From Lentisphaeria bacterium UBA1732 (lineage in GTDB: Bacteria > Verrucomicrobiota > Lentisphaeria > Victivallales > UBA1829), in contig DCIG01000040.1 of assembly GCA_002315855.1 (NCBI GenBank), positions 1 through 35,114 on the forward strand: a stretch of DNA of 35,114 nt, in the 5' to 3' direction. Positions within the stretch are counted from its first letter, which is position 1. Every line of letters starts with the position of its first letter. Below the pieces are notes generated by a model that searched no databases, was not told where the DNA came from, and saw only the letters and a list, made by a program, of their open reading frames with translations. The position numbers and the translations under genes were made by a program. Positions 16,481 to 23,788 of the stretch are shown here, piece by piece.

Positions 16481-17065
16481 TCAGAGGACGCCTTTTGTGG
16501 AAGGCACACCTGTTTCATTCGGGTCAATGGAGACGGCTTCTCTCAAAGCACGTGCAAAGCCCTTGAAAATGGATTCAAAGATATGATGAGTTTCGCCTTC
16601 TGCAAGCATATTGATGTGGAGCGTCATCGCGCTTTTCACAGTAAATGCGTAGAAAAACTCCTTGAAAAGAGCAGTGTCCATGTCCTTGATGTATGATGCC
16701 GGAGGATTCACCTTGTACACCAAATACGGGCGGCCGGAAAGGTCCAGCGCAACCAGAGCAAGAGTTTCATCCATGGGGAGCAGGAAATTGCCATAACGGC
16801 GGATTCCGGCTTTGGAACCGAGCGCCTCGGACAAAGCCTGTCCCATGGTCAAGCCCAAATCTTCCATGGTGTGATGACAATCGACGGCCAAATCACCGGT
16901 GGCTTTGACGGTCAAATCAAAGCCGCCATGCCTGGCAAAGAGGGTCAGCATGTGGTCCATAAACGGAATCCCGGTATCAATGGTACTGCGTCCTTTTCCG
17001 TCAAGATTCCAAATTACCTGAATGTCGGTTTCCTTGGTTGTGCGTTTGATGTCCACTAATCTCAT
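16481..17065 (-). CDS. hisB: Imidazoleglycerol-phosphate dehydratase
   Basis: Catalyses the sixth step of histidine biosynthesis, IGP to imidazole-acetol phosphate. At 194 aa it is the monofunctional form, not the E. coli HisB fusion with a phosphatase. The Mn-binding histidine/glutamate motifs are intact: 'GIPFMDHMLTLFARHGGFDL', 'DCHHTMEDLG', and 'THHIFESIFKGFARAL' near the C-terminus. Start: ATG at 17065 with GGAG 9 nt upstream. It stands apart from other his genes and is followed by rarA. Its leader has nested hairpins and no run of His codons, so classical his attenuation is not supported. Confidence 0.98.
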   Translation of the reverse strand: MRLVDIKRTTKETDIQVIWNLDGKGRSTIDTGIPFMDHMLTLFARHGGFDLTVKATGDLAVDCHHTMEDLGLTMGQALSEALGSKAGIRRYGNFLLPMDETLALVALDLSGRPYLVYKVNPPASYIKDMDTALFKEFFYAFTVKSAMTLHINMLAEGETHHIFESIFKGFARALREAVSIDPNETGVPSTKGVL

Positions 17066-17229
17066 GGTTGAAAACTCCGTAACGTTATGGGAAAATCATG
17101 GGAGCTGATGACAGCTCATGGGTAAAAAATCCCGTTTTCATCCCGAATCAATCCGGCACACCGCTGCAATTCAGGAAACATCCTGACAGGGTGCCGCAAT
17201 CCGGGGAAACTGAAAAAAACAAAAGCCAA
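17066..17229 (-). promoter_or_regulatory. Structured leader of hisB
   Basis: A two-tier stem, CGGCAC (17154-17159) with GTGCCG (17191-17196), encloses a perfect hairpin TCAGGA-AACA-TCCTGA (17171-17186). A second perfect hairpin, GAGCTG-ATGA-CAGCTC, lies at 17102-17117, about 40 nt before the start codon. No leader peptide with repeated His codons is present. Function is unknown. Confidence 0.4.
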
Positions 17230-17235
17230 TAAGAT

Positions 17236-17263
17236 AAATTAGCATACAGAAGCATCTTTTCAA
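17236..17263 (-). promoter_or_regulatory. Putative hisB promoter
   Basis: On the minus strand TTGAAA (plus 17258-17263), a 16-nt spacer and TAATTT (plus 17236-17241). The TGC just before the -10 also occurs in the 30596 promoter and the argH promoter candidate. Confidence 0.5.
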
Positions 17264-17304
17264 CCTGTTATTCTATTTTTTTAAAGGTTTTTCGAGGATG
17301 TCAT

Positions 17305-17333
17305 TTGCATTCTGCCCGAAATAAACCTATATT
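17305..17333 (+). promoter_or_regulatory. Promoter of the 17567 gene / folD unit
   Basis: TTGCAT (17305-17310), a 17-nt spacer and TATATT (17328-17333). The predicted start near 17340 immediately precedes the GGAGCTAAATTC element and leaves a leader of about 225 nt. Confidence 0.65.
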
Positions 17334-17339
17334 TATACA

Positions 17340-17566
17340 TCTATGGAGCTAAATTCCAAAGTCCTATGGAAAGACGCGAAAGCCAAAATTCAGAAAACTT
17401 TTTGATGTCCTGTAAAAGTTTGGGAACTGTATAGTTCCGAAAATCCCCGTCGGGCAGCGGCATCCAGGAAAACGGGCTTCGTTTTTTACGACGCACACAA
17501 ATACCGTCCACGAATTTTGGCAGGCGGGTCGAGCGAATTCGTCAACCTATTTTCAGGGAAACAGTT
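17340..17566 (+). ncRNA. Long structured leader or candidate small RNA
   Basis: After the shared element come AAACTTTT / AAAAGTTT (17395-17402 / 17414-17421, 8 bp), GGAACT-GTAT-AGTTCC (17423-17438), and AAAACG-GGCTT-CGTTTT with two more T (17469-17487), which looks like a weak terminator. CCCGT near 17447 could instead pair with ACGGG (17472-17476), excluding that stem. The RNA could end near 17487 (about 148 nt) or read through to the gene at 17567. No ORF of note lies inside. It is inferred from inverted repeats only. Confidence 0.4.
17345..17369 (+). repeat. Second shared element (GGAGCTAAATTC), copy 2
   Basis: GGAGCTAAATTCCAAAGTCC continues to TATGG. TTCCA pairs with TGGAA (17354-17358 / 17367-17371). 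It matches 7064-7086 with few changes, and CTATGG is directly repeated on both sides. It begins within a few bases of the predicted transcription start. Confidence 0.45.
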
Positions 17567-18019
17567 ATGAAAAAAAGATATTATACGATTCTTGCCGTTC
17601 TCGCGGTTATGACCGGGTATGGTTTCGCATACGCGCAAAGCCAGACAGCGGCACAGAAACCGGCGGCATCCGCGCCCCCGGCGACGGTTGAAAAAGCGGA
17701 GCAGGACAAACCAGTCTATGCATCTTTGTTCCGTTCCAAAATCGATCCGAACACGTATGCGAATCCGGAAAAGGCGGCAAAACTGTTCAAAGAACGTGAA
17801 GCCATGGTGGAAAAAATCCATCTTGAACGCACCCGCATTCTGGAAGAAGATCCCTCGGCCAAGGCTCTGCGCGAAGAAATCCTTCTCCTGAACCGCCGAC
17901 TTGCCTCCATCATCGAAAGCAAGAAAGATATGATCCTGCTGAATTCGCAGCTTGTGGATATTGATTACGCCATCGACCATCTGGCACCGGCACCGCAAAA
18001 AAATGATTCCAAAAAATAA
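17567..18019 (+). CDS. Small exported coiled-coil protein
   Basis: A 150-aa protein of no family I can name. Residues 1-23 are a signal peptide with cleavage near AYA|QSQ. An Ala/Pro/Gln-rich linker follows, then a charged heptad-like helix from about residue 65 to 130 ('EREAMVEKIHLERTRILEE', 'LREEILLLNRRLASIIESK') predicted to form a coiled coil. It is probably periplasmic, of OmpH/Skp-like general architecture but not clearly that family. Start: ATG 17567 with CAGGGAAA upstream. The 21-nt gap to folD suggests co-transcription. It has a long leader. Confidence 0.75.
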   Translation: MKKRYYTILAVLAVMTGYGFAYAQSQTAAQKPAASAPPATVEKAEQDKPVYASLFRSKIDPNTYANPEKAAKLFKEREAMVEKIHLERTRILEEDPSAKALREEILLLNRRLASIIESKKDMILLNSQLVDIDYAIDHLAPAPQKNDSKK

Positions 18020-18040
18020 ATAATTCAGAGAACAACCAAT

Positions 18041-18943
18041 ATGTCAGCAAACTTAATCAGCGGGAATGAGATTTCCGCATCGGTGAACCACGAAACAGCG
18101 GCAGAAGCCGCGTCCATCGCAGCAGAATACGGAATCCAGCCGGCATTGGCAGTGATTCTGGTCGGGGAAGACCCGGCCTCCCAAGTCTACGTAAACCGCA
18201 AGGCGAAAAAATGCGTTGAGCTGGGGATTCGCTCCGAAAAAATCGTGCTTCCGGCAGATACGCAGGAGAGCGAACTTTTAGCTGTGATTGCCCGCTTGAA
18301 TGCCGATCCGTCAATTCACGGGATTCTGGTGCAGTCGCCTGTCCCGAAGCACATTGACGAACAGAAAGTCGTTCTGGCAATTGACCCGACCAAAGATGTG
18401 GACTGCTTCCATCCCATGAACGTGGGACGCATGATGCTGGGCGATTTTTCAGGATTTCTGCCCTGCACCCCGTGGGGCGTGATTACCATGCTTCAGCGTT
18501 CGGGGATTTCTCCTGCGGGCAAAAAGGCGGTGGTACTGGGACGTTCCAACATCGTCGGGAAACCCATGGCGGCCATGCTTTCCGCAAACAATGAGCTTGG
18601 GAATGCGACTGTTGCGACCTGTCATTCGCGGACAAAGGACCTCGAATTTTACACAAAGAATGCGGATATTATCGTGGCGGCAATCGGGATTCCGAATTTT
18701 CTCAAGGGAGATCAGGTCTCAGAGGGTGCGGTCATCATTGATGTGGGAATCAACCGAATCGCCGATTCCGCCGCGAAAAACGGCTGCCGTCTGGTGGGCG
18801 ATGTGGATTTTGAATCGGTGGCACCGAAAGCCTCGTATATCACGCCTGTACCGGGCGGCGTAGGACCGATGACGATTGCCATGCTCATGAAGAACACGAT
18901 TCGAGCCTGCAAGGCGGCAATTGCAAGAGGACAAACGAAATAA
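18041..18943 (+). CDS. folD: Bifunctional methylene-THF dehydrogenase / methenyl-THF cyclohydrolase
   Basis: Interconverts 5,10-methylene-, 5,10-methenyl- and 10-formyl-tetrahydrofolate in one-carbon metabolism. The family motifs are all present: the substrate region 'ASQVYVNRKAKKCVELGI' with the catalytic Tyr-x3-Lys pattern, 'GILVQSPVPKHID', the NADP-binding 'VVLGRSNIVGKPMA', and the C-terminal 'TPVPGGVGPMTIAMLM'. The 300-aa length is normal. Note QSPVP where many homologues have QLPLP. It follows the coiled-coil protein by 21 nt and precedes the membrane-anchored 19008 gene by 64 nt. Confidence 0.98.
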   Translation: MSANLISGNEISASVNHETAAEAASIAAEYGIQPALAVILVGEDPASQVYVNRKAKKCVELGIRSEKIVLPADTQESELLAVIARLNADPSIHGILVQSPVPKHIDEQKVVLAIDPTKDVDCFHPMNVGRMMLGDFSGFLPCTPWGVITMLQRSGISPAGKKAVVLGRSNIVGKPMAAMLSANNELGNATVATCHSRTKDLEFYTKNADIIVAAIGIPNFLKGDQVSEGAVIIDVGINRIADSAAKNGCRLVGDVDFESVAPKASYITPVPGGVGPMTIAMLMKNTIRACKAAIARGQTK

Positions 18944-19007
18944 GGGAATCTCCGGGAAATCCCCATAAACGATTCAGCTGTGAAAACTCAGTCAGGAGGC
19001 ATCTTCG

Positions 19008-20348
19008 ATGAACGGTATTATCTTTATTGTTTGGGTCATTATTGCCATCATTCTCTGGAAACGGATCAAACGAACAGGCAGTGATGAACCGCAGACGCAG
19101 TTTGTGCGCCCGGATGAGAACCGCAGAAAAGATGCCGAACGTCTGACCAAAGTATACGGGCTGACTTTGGCGGCTCCGGCAGTACCGGGAGTGCCGACTG
19201 TCATGAAAGCCCAATACGGCGACTACCGTATTCTGATTACGGTCAGTGATGACAGTCCGGGCTATGACGACATGGTCCGCGGCGGGAAATCCGCAAACAA
19301 AACGTTCGGCGCGCGTTCAGCCCGCGGCAGTGAAGGCAAACTGATTTACGATGTTAAATTCACGGCTCCGCTGAATTTTGAAGGATGTATGATTCGCGGC
19401 AGTACGGGGATGATTTCGCAATTGCTGAAAGGACATCCGATTTGGGGCTCGTCCAAACTGTTCGGCGAGAATGTTACGCCGTTCGCCTGCTCCGCAAATA
19501 CGCAGAAAGATTTTGAACGTTTCATAGCACCTCCGGTTCGTCAGAAAGCAATCCTCGAACTGATTGAAGCATTCCCTGAAATCATCATCAATCCGTCCGG
19601 TGTCCATGTGATGGATCAGTCGCTCGTGCCGTCTGCCAAGGTACTTGACATCATTTGCGAACGAATGGAAGCCATTGAATTTCCGGACAGGAAAGCGGCG
19701 GCCACCGATGAAAAGCGTTTCGCTCCGATTCCTGTTCCGGGAGAACAGGACACGACGGAAGCGAAAACAGAGGATTTCGCAGGTCTTCCGGAAACAGCCC
19801 CCAAACGCTTCTCACCAATCCCGGTTCCTCCGATTGACACGCAGGAAACCACAGTTCCCCGCGAAAGCAAGCCGAAAGCTGACATCAATGTATCCGCAGT
19901 GTCTGCCCCGTCTCCGATGGAGGAAGTCAAGCCGGAAAAGACGGAACAGGGTCCCGCAGGAAAGTCCGTTCCCGTTGATGACACCATCTCGGAGCAGAGT
20001 ATTTCGGAAAAACTTTTCTCCGAAACATTCACGGGAGCAAATGCGGAAAAAGCATTTGCCGAATTTGCGGGAAAAAGAGTCAGATGGAGCGGCAAACTTG
20101 TTTCCATCATGCCTTTCAGCATGGATTTTGTATTCCGCGGAAAAAAAGGTGTGAAAGCATCGTTTGAGATTTACGAAATGAAGGGCAAATTCGGAGGAAC
20201 CATCAAAATCAAAGCGATTGCGGCGTTCCCGGAAAGCGCACGGGGGAAACTGGATGCCGCCCGCAATCAAATTGTTTCCGTGGAAGGCACTCTGCTGAAA
20301 TTTGAATCATTCATGCACGAAATCTATCTGGATGATGCGGATTTATGA
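19008..20348 (+). CDS. Membrane-anchored protein with duplicated proline motif and OB-like C-terminal domain
   Basis: Not recognised. Residues 2-18 form one transmembrane helix with a basic flank (KRIKR), so most of the protein lies on one side of the membrane. Residues about 45-220 look like a soluble alpha/beta domain. The region 240-335 is low complexity and contains KRFAPIPVP and KRFSPIPVP, an imperfect duplication. Residues about 340-446 ('RVRWSGKLVSI' ... 'VSVEGTLLKFESFMHEIYL') have the beta pattern and W-x-G-x-L / x-G-x-L spacing of OB-fold (tRNA_anti-like) domains. The OB call is an inference. RBS AGGAGG lies about 12 nt before the ATG. It is the last gene of the folD run. Confidence 0.75.
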   Translation: MNGIIFIVWVIIAIILWKRIKRTGSDEPQTQFVRPDENRRKDAERLTKVYGLTLAAPAVPGVPTVMKAQYGDYRILITVSDDSPGYDDMVRGGKSANKTFGARSARGSEGKLIYDVKFTAPLNFEGCMIRGSTGMISQLLKGHPIWGSSKLFGENVTPFACSANTQKDFERFIAPPVRQKAILELIEAFPEIIINPSGVHVMDQSLVPSAKVLDIICERMEAIEFPDRKAAATDEKRFAPIPVPGEQDTTEAKTEDFAGLPETAPKRFSPIPVPPIDTQETTVPRESKPKADINVSAVSAPSPMEEVKPEKTEQGPAGKSVPVDDTISEQSISEKLFSETFTGANAEKAFAEFAGKRVRWSGKLVSIMPFSMDFVFRGKKGVKASFEIYEMKGKFGGTIKIKAIAAFPESARGKLDAARNQIVSVEGTLLKFESFMHEIYLDDADL

Positions 20349-20453
20349 AGCGGGGTCTCCGATCAGCATGTCCCATGGAAGACGCATCAGCCGGAAACGG
20401 AAATGCAGACTGTTGAAAAACCTTATTTTTTTTCGATAAATGTTTTTTTTCAG

Positions 20454-20482
20454 TTGAATTTCATGCTATCCTCATGTACATT
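20454..20482 (+). promoter_or_regulatory. Putative promoter of the ketosynthase gene
   Basis: TTGAAT (20454-20459), a 17-nt spacer and TACATT (20477-20482). A start near 20489 would coincide with the first base of the closing stem of the leader structure. Confidence 0.5.
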
Positions 20483-20488
20483 ATGTTA

Positions 20489-20559
20489 AGTTCTTTTTCA
20501 ACACTGATTTTGAAAGAAAATCCTGCTGACAAAACACGAATTCTGTCAGGGAAAGAACT
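20489..20559 (+). promoter_or_regulatory. Three-way-junction-like leader, riboswitch candidate
   Basis: AGTTCTTT (20489-20496) is perfectly complementary to AAAGAACT (20552-20559). Inside lie two hairpins, TTCAA/TTGAA (20497-20501 / 20510-20514) and CTGACA/TGTCAG (20526-20531 / 20544-20549). The element begins at the predicted transcript start and ends 57 nt before the fabF-type ATG. I cannot match it to a named riboswitch class. Chance complementarity cannot be excluded. Confidence 0.35.
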
Positions 20560-20616
20560 ACTGCGTACCCCGTAATCGCACAACAATCCCGTCATAATTA
20601 ATCCAAGGAACATAGA

Positions 20617-21858
20617 ATGCCATCAGATGTTGTAATCACCGGTCGCGGCCTTGTAACCCCCATTGGGTTCGGTCTGGAAGCTAACCTGAATGCACTGAAA
20701 TCAGGGAAAAGCGGTATCTGCCGGTTCGATGAATGGAAAGACCTGAATCTGGAATCTCAGGTTCTCGGAAAAGTCGATATGAATTTCGACTGCCCCGCCT
20801 TTGACCGGAAACAGCGCCGTTTCATGCCGAACAATGCCGTTATGGCAGTTGCCGCGGCATACGAAGCGATTCTGGAAGCCGGCTACACGAAAGAGACTCT
20901 TCCCGGCGACCGCATGGCAGTCATTACAGGTTGCGGAGGAAGCAGTTATCGTGATTTCAGCGAGGCAGTGGATGTATTCGCGAGAACGGGAAGCGCACGA
21001 AAGATTTCGCCGTTTGCGATTCCGCGCATTATGCCGTCCTCCGCAGCGTCAAACCTGTCTCTCATTTACAAAATCAAAGGGGAAAGCTATGACATCAGCT
21101 GCGCCTGCGCCAGCGGCGGTGTTGCAATCGCACAGGCAGTCAAGATGATTCAGAGCGGGAAATATGACATCGTCATGGCGGGCGGCTGCGAAGAAGCACA
21201 CTGGACGCAGTGCATCGGTTTCATCGCCATGCGCGCGCTGTCTCACAGCTACAACGAAACGCCTGAAAAATCCAGCCGTCCTTTCGACAAGGGACGCGAC
21301 GGATTTGTAATCGGCGAGGCCGCAGGAATGATGATTCTGGAAAGTGCTGAACATGCGGCAAAGCGCGGCGCAAAACCGATTTGCAGACTGTCCGGCAGCT
21401 GCATCAACAGCAATGCCACCGATATGGTGGTTCCCAACCGCGAAGCAATCGCCGATGTCATGAAAAACGCACTGAAATCGGCAAACCTCACGCCGCACGA
21501 TATTGACTACATCAACGCACATGCCACCAGTACCGGAGTCGGCGACCCGCTGGAACTTCAGGGGATTTACGATGTCTTTGAATCAGCCGGATCACACCCG
21601 ATGATCAACAGCACCAAATCCCAGACAGGACACACCATCGGCGCGGCAGGCGCGATTGAACTGATTTTCTCCACCCAGATGATGGAACATTCTTTCGTCA
21701 GCGGTACCGTCAATCTGGAAAATCCGGATGACGGCATGGAATGGGCGGACATCGTGAAAGAAACGCGTCTGAATGTGCCGATTCGCCATATTCTCAGCAA
21801 CAGCTTCGGATTCGGCGGCACCAATGTGGCATTGATTGCATCCCGCTGCGACGCGTAA
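20617..21858 (+). CDS. fabF: Beta-ketoacyl-ACP synthase II family protein (FabF-like)
   Basis: A condensing enzyme that extends acyl-ACP with malonyl-ACP. The catalytic triad is complete: C164 in SCACASGG, H302 in NAHATSTGVGD and H339 in KSQTGHTIGAAG. The glycine-rich C-terminal 'SNSFGFGGTNVALI' is also present. At 413 aa it is the standard length. AAGGA lies upstream of ATG 20617. No acyl-carrier-protein, FabG or FabD gene is adjacent, so it could be the housekeeping FabF or a specialised ketosynthase. The dihydrouridine synthase follows after 39 nt. Its leader may be structured. Confidence 0.94.
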   Translation: MPSDVVITGRGLVTPIGFGLEANLNALKSGKSGICRFDEWKDLNLESQVLGKVDMNFDCPAFDRKQRRFMPNNAVMAVAAAYEAILEAGYTKETLPGDRMAVITGCGGSSYRDFSEAVDVFARTGSARKISPFAIPRIMPSSAASNLSLIYKIKGESYDISCACASGGVAIAQAVKMIQSGKYDIVMAGGCEEAHWTQCIGFIAMRALSHSYNETPEKSSRPFDKGRDGFVIGEAAGMMILESAEHAAKRGAKPICRLSGSCINSNATDMVVPNREAIADVMKNALKSANLTPHDIDYINAHATSTGVGDPLELQGIYDVFESAGSHPMINSTKSQTGHTIGAAGAIELIFSTQMMEHSFVSGTVNLENPDDGMEWADIVKETRLNVPIRHILSNSFGFGGTNVALIASRCDA

Positions 21859-21897
21859 TCGTTCCGGCGCGCCCAGCCTCATTTTTCCGTTCTCCTG

Positions 21898-22911
21898 ATG
21901 AACATGCCTCTGATTTATGAACCCGGATACGCGCTGATGGCGCCGATTGCCGGGCATACGGATATTCCGTTCCGGCGCATGATCCGGCGTTTCGGATGCC
22001 GCTACGCATTTACGGAAATGATTGATGCAGGTTCTCTGGCTTTCGGAGGAATCAAAACGCTCCGTCTGGCTCAGCGCGGAAATGACAGCGGCTTCCTGGG
22101 GATTCAGCTTGTCGGGTCCGATTTGGCGCATTTGACACGCGCCGCCGAAATCATCAACGATATGGATTTCGATGTCCTGGACTTCAATCTCGGATGCCCC
22201 GCACCGAAGGTCGAACGCAAATGCGAAGGCATCATGCTGGCTTTGACGCATCCCGATGAGGCTCTGCGCGCCATTGAACGTCTCTGCGCTGTTTCACGGC
22301 TTCCCGTAACCGTCAAAACCCGCATCCAATCCGAAGAAGACGCCCGCCCGACGGTCGAGTTCTGCAAGCGGGCGGAGGAAGCAGGCGCGAAAACTCTGAC
22401 CCTGCACGGACGCATCATGCGCCGATTTTATGCCGGTTCCGTTTTCTTTTCCATCATTTCAGAAGTCCGCGAAGCACTCCATATCCCGGTCATTGCAAAC
22501 GGAGGCGCATTAAGCGGCGATCTGTACCGCGAACTCATCCGCGAAACCGGCTGTGCCAACGGCATGATTGCCCGCGGAGCACTGGGCAATCCGTGGATTT
22601 TCCGTGAAATCGCAGAACCGGACGCACCGCCGCCGTCAGTCGCGGAATTTGCGGAAACCATACGGCTGTACATGGCGGACATGCTGGAATGCTACGGACC
22701 TGAATTTGCATTCGTGGTGGCACGGAAAACACTGCTTGAATTTCTGAAGGGGCGGGGTTATCCCGGCACACTGCGGGCAGGAGTCTCCACGCTCAATTCG
22801 CAGGATGCTTTTGAACACCTGATGGATGGAATTATGCAGGGACCTGCACCGCGCTATTTGGAAATGCTGGAAAATCAGGGCGGCGACCTCATGCGGAAAC
22901 TCCGCAGCTGA
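21898..22911 (+). CDS. dus: tRNA-dihydrouridine synthase
   Basis: An FMN-dependent enzyme that reduces uridines in the tRNA D-loop. The TIM-barrel N-terminus starts with 'MAPIAGHTDIPFRRMIRRFG'. The catalytic cysteine is C100 in FNLGCPAPKV. 'PVTVKTRI', 'TLHGR' (with IMRRFYAGS where DusB proteins usually have TRxQxYxG), 'IPVIANGG' and 'GMIARGALGNPWIFREI' complete the flavin and phosphate sites. The length of 337 aa fits DusB-like enzymes. There is no clear Shine-Dalgarno before ATG 21898; ATG 21904 is an alternative. Its position 39 nt after the ketosynthase suggests a shared transcript. Confidence 0.95.
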   Translation: MNMPLIYEPGYALMAPIAGHTDIPFRRMIRRFGCRYAFTEMIDAGSLAFGGIKTLRLAQRGNDSGFLGIQLVGSDLAHLTRAAEIINDMDFDVLDFNLGCPAPKVERKCEGIMLALTHPDEALRAIERLCAVSRLPVTVKTRIQSEEDARPTVEFCKRAEEAGAKTLTLHGRIMRRFYAGSVFFSIISEVREALHIPVIANGGALSGDLYRELIRETGCANGMIARGALGNPWIFREIAEPDAPPPSVAEFAETIRLYMADMLECYGPEFAFVVARKTLLEFLKGRGYPGTLRAGVSTLNSQDAFEHLMDGIMQGPAPRYLEMLENQGGDLMRKLRS

Positions 22912-22940
22912 ACAGACGAAACTCTTTTGAAATCAGCGCT

Positions 22941-23141
22941 TTATTCAGACGCCGTTTCAGATGGTTTGCGGAACAATGATTTCGGCGGAGCCTCTACATA
23001 GAAACTTGCGAAACGCATCCAATGCCATCCTTTTGCATCCATCCAGCCGACCGGACGTTTCCCCGCATAATACACCGTTTTTTCCTGAAAAACCGCTTTC
23101 GTCAGGCTTTTGAACGGTATTTTAAACGGATTGCGTCTCAA
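22941..23141 (-). CDS. Doubtful small ORF overlapping the signal-peptidase-like gene
   Basis: A 66-codon frame opens with TTG and overlaps the preceding stop by 4 nt (TTGA), compatible with coupling. The product is basic at the N-terminus with an aromatic-rich centre (VGWMDAKGWHWMRF). I recognise no family and see no Shine-Dalgarno. It is listed because it fills the otherwise unexplained 230 bp after the peptidase-like gene. Confidence 0.3.
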   Translation of the reverse strand: MRRNPFKIPFKSLTKAVFQEKTVYYAGKRPVGWMDAKGWHWMRFASFYVEAPPKSLFRKPSETASE

Positions 23142-23527
23142 ACAGGTGCCACAATCATGCGAATGCGGTGAATCGCAAAACAGCGTCGCTGATTCCGGCG
23201 GAACTCGCGCCGTCCCGCCTGCCCTGAGGTTAATTCTTTCCGAATACCGTTTCGGATGAATGCGACGGCATGAAAAACCGGAGATTCCGCCGGGACAGGC
23301 GGGTCATCACCGGTACGGTTGTCCCCCCTCGTTTGAAGCGGATTCGTGCAGATGACACGATGAATCACCTGAATGCCGTTCGCGGCAGTAAAAACGATAA
23401 TATCCCCGATTTGAGCATCTTTCCGAGCAATCGGACGCAAATCCACCTGGTCGCCCGTTTGCAGAAGCGGGACCATGCTGGAACCCTTCACGAGGAATAA
23501 TGGTTTATTGCCGGAGGATGTCATCAT
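23138..23527 (-). CDS. S24/S26 signal-peptidase-like protein with Ser-His dyad
   Basis: The 129-aa product has the serine motif KGSSMVP (S17), 'GDIIVF' and 'IHRVI' with H56, followed by TRGDN. In bacterial type-I signal peptidases the partner is a Lys, while SipW/ER-type enzymes use a His in an HR[IV] context. The sequence therefore fits the Ser-His type, and the Lys of the usual TKGD is replaced by Arg. There is no obvious N- or C-terminal transmembrane helix, unlike true signal peptidases. The frame is open to a TTG at 23584, but the promoter -10 at 23569-23574 lies inside that extension, so ATG 23527 (or 23524) is preferred. There is no clear Shine-Dalgarno. Substrate unknown. Confidence 0.7.
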   Translation of the reverse strand: MMTSSGNKPLFLVKGSSMVPLLQTGDQVDLRPIARKDAQIGDIIVFTAANGIQVIHRVICTNPLQTRGDNRTGDDPPVPAESPVFHAVAFIRNGIRKELTSGQAGRREFRRNQRRCFAIHRIRMIVAPV

Positions 23528-23568
23528 AAGAGGATAAGGCTGCGTTGAAAAAAGAGAGACTGAAATAA

Positions 23569-23598
23569 AATATACTTCCTGCAACTATTTTTTTTCAA
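23569..23598 (-). promoter_or_regulatory. Putative promoter of the signal-peptidase-like gene
   Basis: On the minus strand TTGAAA (plus 23593-23598), an 18-nt spacer and TATATT (plus 23569-23574). An interrupted palindrome AAGG-G-TA-AAA-TA-CCTT lies immediately upstream (23597-23612) and overlaps the edge of the -35. Confidence 0.5.
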
Positions 23599-23759
23599 GG
23601 GTAAAATACCTTAAGCCCCTCATTTGTGGCGTGTTCTTGCAGAGAGAACAGTCAAAAAAGGAAGTATGCAGCCGGCGGAAAACTGAATCAAGACAGTAAC
23701 CGGGGATGCGCGGCAAAGATGAAATCCCGGAAAAGAATACGCAAATGCGGTGCTTTCAG

Positions 23760-23787
23760 TTGATTTTTCTGTTTTTTGCACTAAAGT
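23760..23787 (+). promoter_or_regulatory. Putative promoter of the 5'-nucleotidase-like operon
   Basis: TTGATT (23760-23765), a 16-nt spacer and TAAAGT (23782-23787). The predicted start, near 23793, coincides with hairpin motif copy F. It is divergent from the promoter at 23569-23598. Confidence 0.45.
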
Positions 23788-23788
23788 A

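Noticed and set aside
15096..16586. Plus-strand frames of 204 and 289 codons opposite rarA and hisB
   Set aside because: rarA has complete AAA+ motifs on the minus strand; the plus frames show no motif.
17066..17229. His-type leader-peptide attenuator for hisB
   Set aside because: The available leader ORFs (such as a 21-codon one) have no run of histidine codons, and no clear terminator precedes the gene.
18943..18975. Further copy of the hairpin motif (GGGAATCTCC...)
   Set aside because: It shares the first few bases only; the TTCAT loop and paired stem are absent.
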